DNA of 64,000 bases from Halorussus lipolyticus. Lineage in GTDB: Archaea > Halobacteriota > Halobacteria > Halobacteriales > Haladaptataceae. Below the pieces are notes generated by a model. It searched no databases. It had not been told where the DNA came from and saw only the letters and a list, made by a program, of their open reading frames with translations. The stretch is from NCBI RefSeq assembly GCF_029338375.1, contig NZ_CP119804.1, positions 2,562,955-2,626,954 of the forward strand, read 5' to 3'. This document shows positions 61,750 to 64,000 of this stretch, one piece after another. Position 1 is the first letter of the stretch, and each line of letters starts with the position of its first letter. Made by a program: the position numbers and the translations under genes.

Positions 61750-62307
61750 TCACTCCAAGGGGAACGACTCGACGGTCGAATATTCCGGCCCGTCGTCGGT
61801 CAGCACGCTCTCGGTCAGTCGGACCTCCGTGACCTCGGTCGTGCCGACTGTCGGCGAGAGTTCTTCGACCTTCTCTTGGACCAACTCCTTGCCGCCAGCG
61901 TGTTCCATCCGGGCGAGAGTGGCGTGTGGCGTGAACTCGTGGTCCTCGGGGTCGAAGCCGAGTCGCGTCACCTCGCGCTCGATGTTTTCGTGGAGGACTC
62001 CCATCTCGTCGCTCCCCTCGCCGACCCCGAGCCAGACGACCTGAATGTACCCGAGGTCCGGGAAGACGCCGAGGTCCTCGTAGGTGGCCTCGAAGGGTTC
62101 GACGCCCGACGAATCGACCGCGCGTCGGATAGCGTTCTTGACTCGCGGGAGTTTCCCCTGACTCACGTCGCCGAGGAACTTGAGCGTGACGTGGGCCTGT
62201 TCGGGGTCGGTGAAGTTGAGTCCAGAGGCCTCGGCGAACTCGTCTTGGACGGCCTCGACTTCCGGGGTGAACTCGTCGGGCAGGTCGATGCTGACGAAAA
62301 GTCTCAT
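61750..62307 (-). CDS. thpR: RNA 2',3'-cyclic phosphodiesterase (LigT/ThpR)
   Basis: 2H phosphoesterase of 185 residues. The two HxTx motifs are HVTLKFLG and HATLARM. It starts at the ATG 62307 ([17 protein letters not shown]), the usual family N-terminus; the longer upstream frame is not used. It hydrolyses 2',3'-cyclic phosphate ends, likely in RNA or tRNA metabolism. A divergent relative is at 16292-16798. Confidence 0.92.
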   Translation of the reverse strand: MRLFVSIDLPDEFTPEVEAVQDEFAEASGLNFTDPEQAHVTLKFLGDVSQGKLPRVKNAIRRAVDSSGVEPFEATYEDLGVFPDLGYIQVVWLGVGEGSDEMGVLHENIEREVTRLGFDPEDHEFTPHATLARMEHAGGKELVQEKVEELSPTVGTTEVTEVRLTESVLTDDGPEYSTVESFPLE

Positions 62308-62397
62308 GGTCGATACGTGGTCCTGAACTGGCTTGAAGGTGGGCATCGAATTTCGATAGCGTAGTTCTTAACCCCGCCGAACGCCAAACACCGGGAC

Positions 62398-63150
62398 ATG
62401 ACTGACCCAGAGGACCACGACTTCTCCGAGGGCGACGGATTCGACGAATCCTACGAGGAGTTCGACCTCGACCCGCCCGAACTCGACGTGAACCCGGACA
62501 AGGTTGACCCCGTGGACTCGCGCGTCGTCGCGGACCTGCTGGACGACCAGAACGTCGGCGACGAGGTAGACGTGGAGGAACTCATCGACGTGGCGCTGAA
62601 CTACATGAACATCAACCGGTACGAACAGGCCGCCGATACCTTCGAGCGCGCCGCCCAGTTCGCGCCCGACGACAGCAAACTCGAACAGGAAGCGTGGACC
62701 AACAAGGGTGCGGCCCACGCCGAACTCGAGGAGTGGGACGCCGCCATCGGCGACTACCGCGAGGCCCTCCGAATCGACGACGACAGCGAACACGCCGCCA
62801 CCGCCGAGACGAATCTGGCCTACGCGCTCTGGGAGTCGGGCCGGAGCGAGCAGGCGCTCGAACACGCCGAGAAGGCGGTCGAAATCGACGAGCGATTCGC
62901 CGAAGCGTGGTTCAACCGCGGGTTCTTCCTGCTGGAGCGCGGACTGGCCGAGGACGCCCTCAACAGCATCGAGAACGCGATTCGCCTCGGTCTGCGCAAC
63001 TCGCAGGTGCTGGACGAGAAGGCTCGGGCGCTCGAAGAACTCGGCGAGTACGACGAGGCCGAAGAAATCGCCGAGGAGGCCGAACAGATGCGCGAGCAGG
63101 CCGAGCAGGAACTCATCGAACAGCGCCAGCAGAAAGAACAAGAGCGATGA
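62398..63150 (+). CDS. TPR-repeat protein
   Basis: 250 residues. The acidic N-terminal ~75 residues are followed by about four tetratricopeptide repeats (ALNYMNINRYEQAADTFERA, EEWDAAIGDYREALRIDDDS, SGRSEQALEHAEKAVEIDER, RGLAEDALNSIENAIRL) and a C-terminal Glu/Gln-rich coiled coil. A protein-binding scaffold in the cytoplasm. It overlaps the DUF424 gene by 4 nt, a link conserved in haloarchaea as far as I recall. Confidence 0.88.
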   Translation: MTDPEDHDFSEGDGFDESYEEFDLDPPELDVNPDKVDPVDSRVVADLLDDQNVGDEVDVEELIDVALNYMNINRYEQAADTFERAAQFAPDDSKLEQEAWTNKGAAHAELEEWDAAIGDYREALRIDDDSEHAATAETNLAYALWESGRSEQALEHAEKAVEIDERFAEAWFNRGFFLLERGLAEDALNSIENAIRLGLRNSQVLDEKARALEELGEYDEAEEIAEEAEQMREQAEQELIEQRQQKEQER

Positions 63151-63437
63151 TTCTCAACGAGCGCGAGACCGACGAAGGACTCCTCGTGACGGTCTGCGAC
63201 GACGACGTGCTTGGCGAGACGTTCGAGGACGACGGCGTCTCGCTCACTGTCACCGAGGAGTTTTACGGCGGCGACGAGGCCGACGAGCAGACCGTCGTGA
63301 ATAGCCTCGCTCGCGCTTCGGTCGCTAACCTCGTCGGGACAGAGGCCGTCGAGTTGGCGATTCGAGAAGGGTTCGTTGACGAGGCCAACGTCCTCGACGT
63401 GGAGACGACCTGTCACGCGCAGTTTTTGCGAATGTAG
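63147..63437 (+). CDS. DUF424 family protein
   Basis: 96 residues (MILNERETDEGLLVTVCDDD, then GTEAVELAIREGFVDEANVL). This is an archaeal family of unknown function, possibly linked to translation. It overlaps the TPR gene by ATGA, so it is co-translated with it. Confidence 0.85.
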   Translation: MILNERETDEGLLVTVCDDDVLGETFEDDGVSLTVTEEFYGGDEADEQTVVNSLARASVANLVGTEAVELAIREGFVDEANVLDVETTCHAQFLRM

Positions 63438-63548
63438 CTCGCTGGTCGCTGGTCGCGCTCCGGTCTCCGGACGACTCTCTCGGCATTCAAAATAAGCTCT
63501 AGATATATCTATATAATTTCAAAGGAATGGTTTATCGTTTCGAACGGC

Positions 63549-63770
63549 TCACTCGTCGTCTGATTCGGCCGTCTCGTCGCCGGAGCTATCGCCCTCGCCG
63601 AGCGCCGGGAGGTTGACCACCATCAGAGCGACCACCGAGAGTCCGGTCAGACCAGCGCCCACCGAGGCCAGTCCGGTGTCGAACGCGATGGCCGCGACGG
63701 CGTGGAATGCGCCGACGAACGCGAGGCCCAGCAGGAGCATACTCGCGCCGAGTCGTCGTTTCGAGACCAT
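63549..63770 (-). CDS. Two-helix small membrane protein
   Basis: 73 residues, with helices at about 10-30 (SMLLLGLAFVGAFHAVAAIA) and 35-55 (VGAGLTGLSVVALMVVNLP), and an acidic tail. Unknown function. It is convergent with the DUF424 gene across an AT-rich spacer. Confidence 0.65.
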   Translation of the reverse strand: MVSKRRLGASMLLLGLAFVGAFHAVAAIAFDTGLASVGAGLTGLSVVALMVVNLPALGEGDSSGDETAESDDE

Positions 63771-63903
63771 ACGGTGGCATCGGGTTGCAGGGTCTTAACC
63801 CCACTCCCGTGCGCCGACTTCGGCGGTGAGCGAAACCACTTTCGGTTACAGAACGTCGCCGGGACCGAAGGAATGTTCTTTCTCGAAACCCTACTTGCGA
63901 GCA

Positions 63904-64000
63904 ATGGGACTGCAAAAATCGGACGCGCTCAGTCCGGAGCGCATACGAGAGGACTTCCCCATCCTTCAGCGGGAGTTCGACGGCGAGCAGGTGGTCTACC
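63904..64000 (+). CDS. sufS: Cysteine desulfurase (SufS-type), N-terminus only
   Basis: The first 32 codons read MGLQKSDALSPERIREDFPI followed by LQREFDGEQVVY, as at the start of archaeal SufS class II desulfurases. The PLP domain lies outside the window, so the call rests on this N-terminus alone. It would supply sulfur for Fe-S clusters. Confidence 0.7.
   Translation, partial: MGLQKSDALSPERIREDFPILQREFDGEQVVY

Overview
The window is chromosomal DNA of a haloarchaeon (class Halobacteria). The evidence is high-GC coding sequence with acidic proteins, leaderless genes with a TATA-like box about 25-30 nt upstream, archaeal translation genes (L39e, L31e, eIF6, LX/L18a, prefoldin, SRP54, FtsY), a PGF-CTERM surface protein and arginine synthesis on a LysW carrier. 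The genus cannot be fixed from the sequence alone.

Layout. 1-5.9 kb: end-truncated threonine synthase, a tiny Cys-rich secreted peptide, three paralogous four-helix membrane proteins around an alpha/beta hydrolase and a frameshifted mini-gene, then a manganese catalase. 6.1-15.3 kb: a complete glutamate-to-arginine pathway on the minus strand in two units, argG-argH and lysW-argX-argC-argB-argD-lysK-argF, the second with 1-4 nt overlaps or gaps throughout. ArgX, B, C and D work on LysW-bound intermediates, LysK releases ornithine, and ArgF, G and H make arginine. 15.6-31.1 kb: mixed housekeeping and regulatory genes. These include an AT-rich orphan, a 2'-5' RNA ligase-like protein, an eight-PAS histidine kinase, an XPD-type helicase, a CDF transporter, a phosphodiesterase, a membrane-anchored HTH regulator, threonine aldolase and an M29 aminopeptidase whose 3' end is tandemly repeated. 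An intron-containing tRNA-Arg(TCT) with tRNA-fragment debris follows, then the UPF0200/UPF0201 pair.

31.4-42.4 kb is one gene for a 3671-residue secreted subtilase with six ~195-residue repeats, about ten Ig-like repeats, OmpL47-like repeats, a PGF-pre-PGF domain, a CARDB-like domain and a PGF-CTERM anchor. 42.5-48.2 kb: a second hydrolase, a DUF-type protein, kynureninase, a Tat lipoprotein and a pair of half-size MgtE-like transporters.

48.4-61.7 kb holds the archaeal set srp54, ftsY, pfdA, rpl18a (LX) and eif6-rpl31e-rpl39e, all on the minus strand. It is broken by an arsC/arsR pair and a tightly overlapping sirohaem and nitrite/sulfite reductase operon (trpD2-like, cobA, cbiX-DR2241 fusion, DUF6360-like, nirA/sir). 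The window ends with an RNA cyclic phosphodiesterase, a TPR protein with a DUF424 partner, a small membrane protein and the start of a sufS-type cysteine desulfurase.

The items most worth a second look are: related AT-rich in-frame inserts in lysK and argH; the giant surface protease; the tandem copies of stop codon plus T-tract after the aminopeptidase; the tRNA intron and neighbouring tRNA-end duplication; several strong intergenic palindromes, one duplicated exactly; and the tiny cysteine-rich exported peptide.
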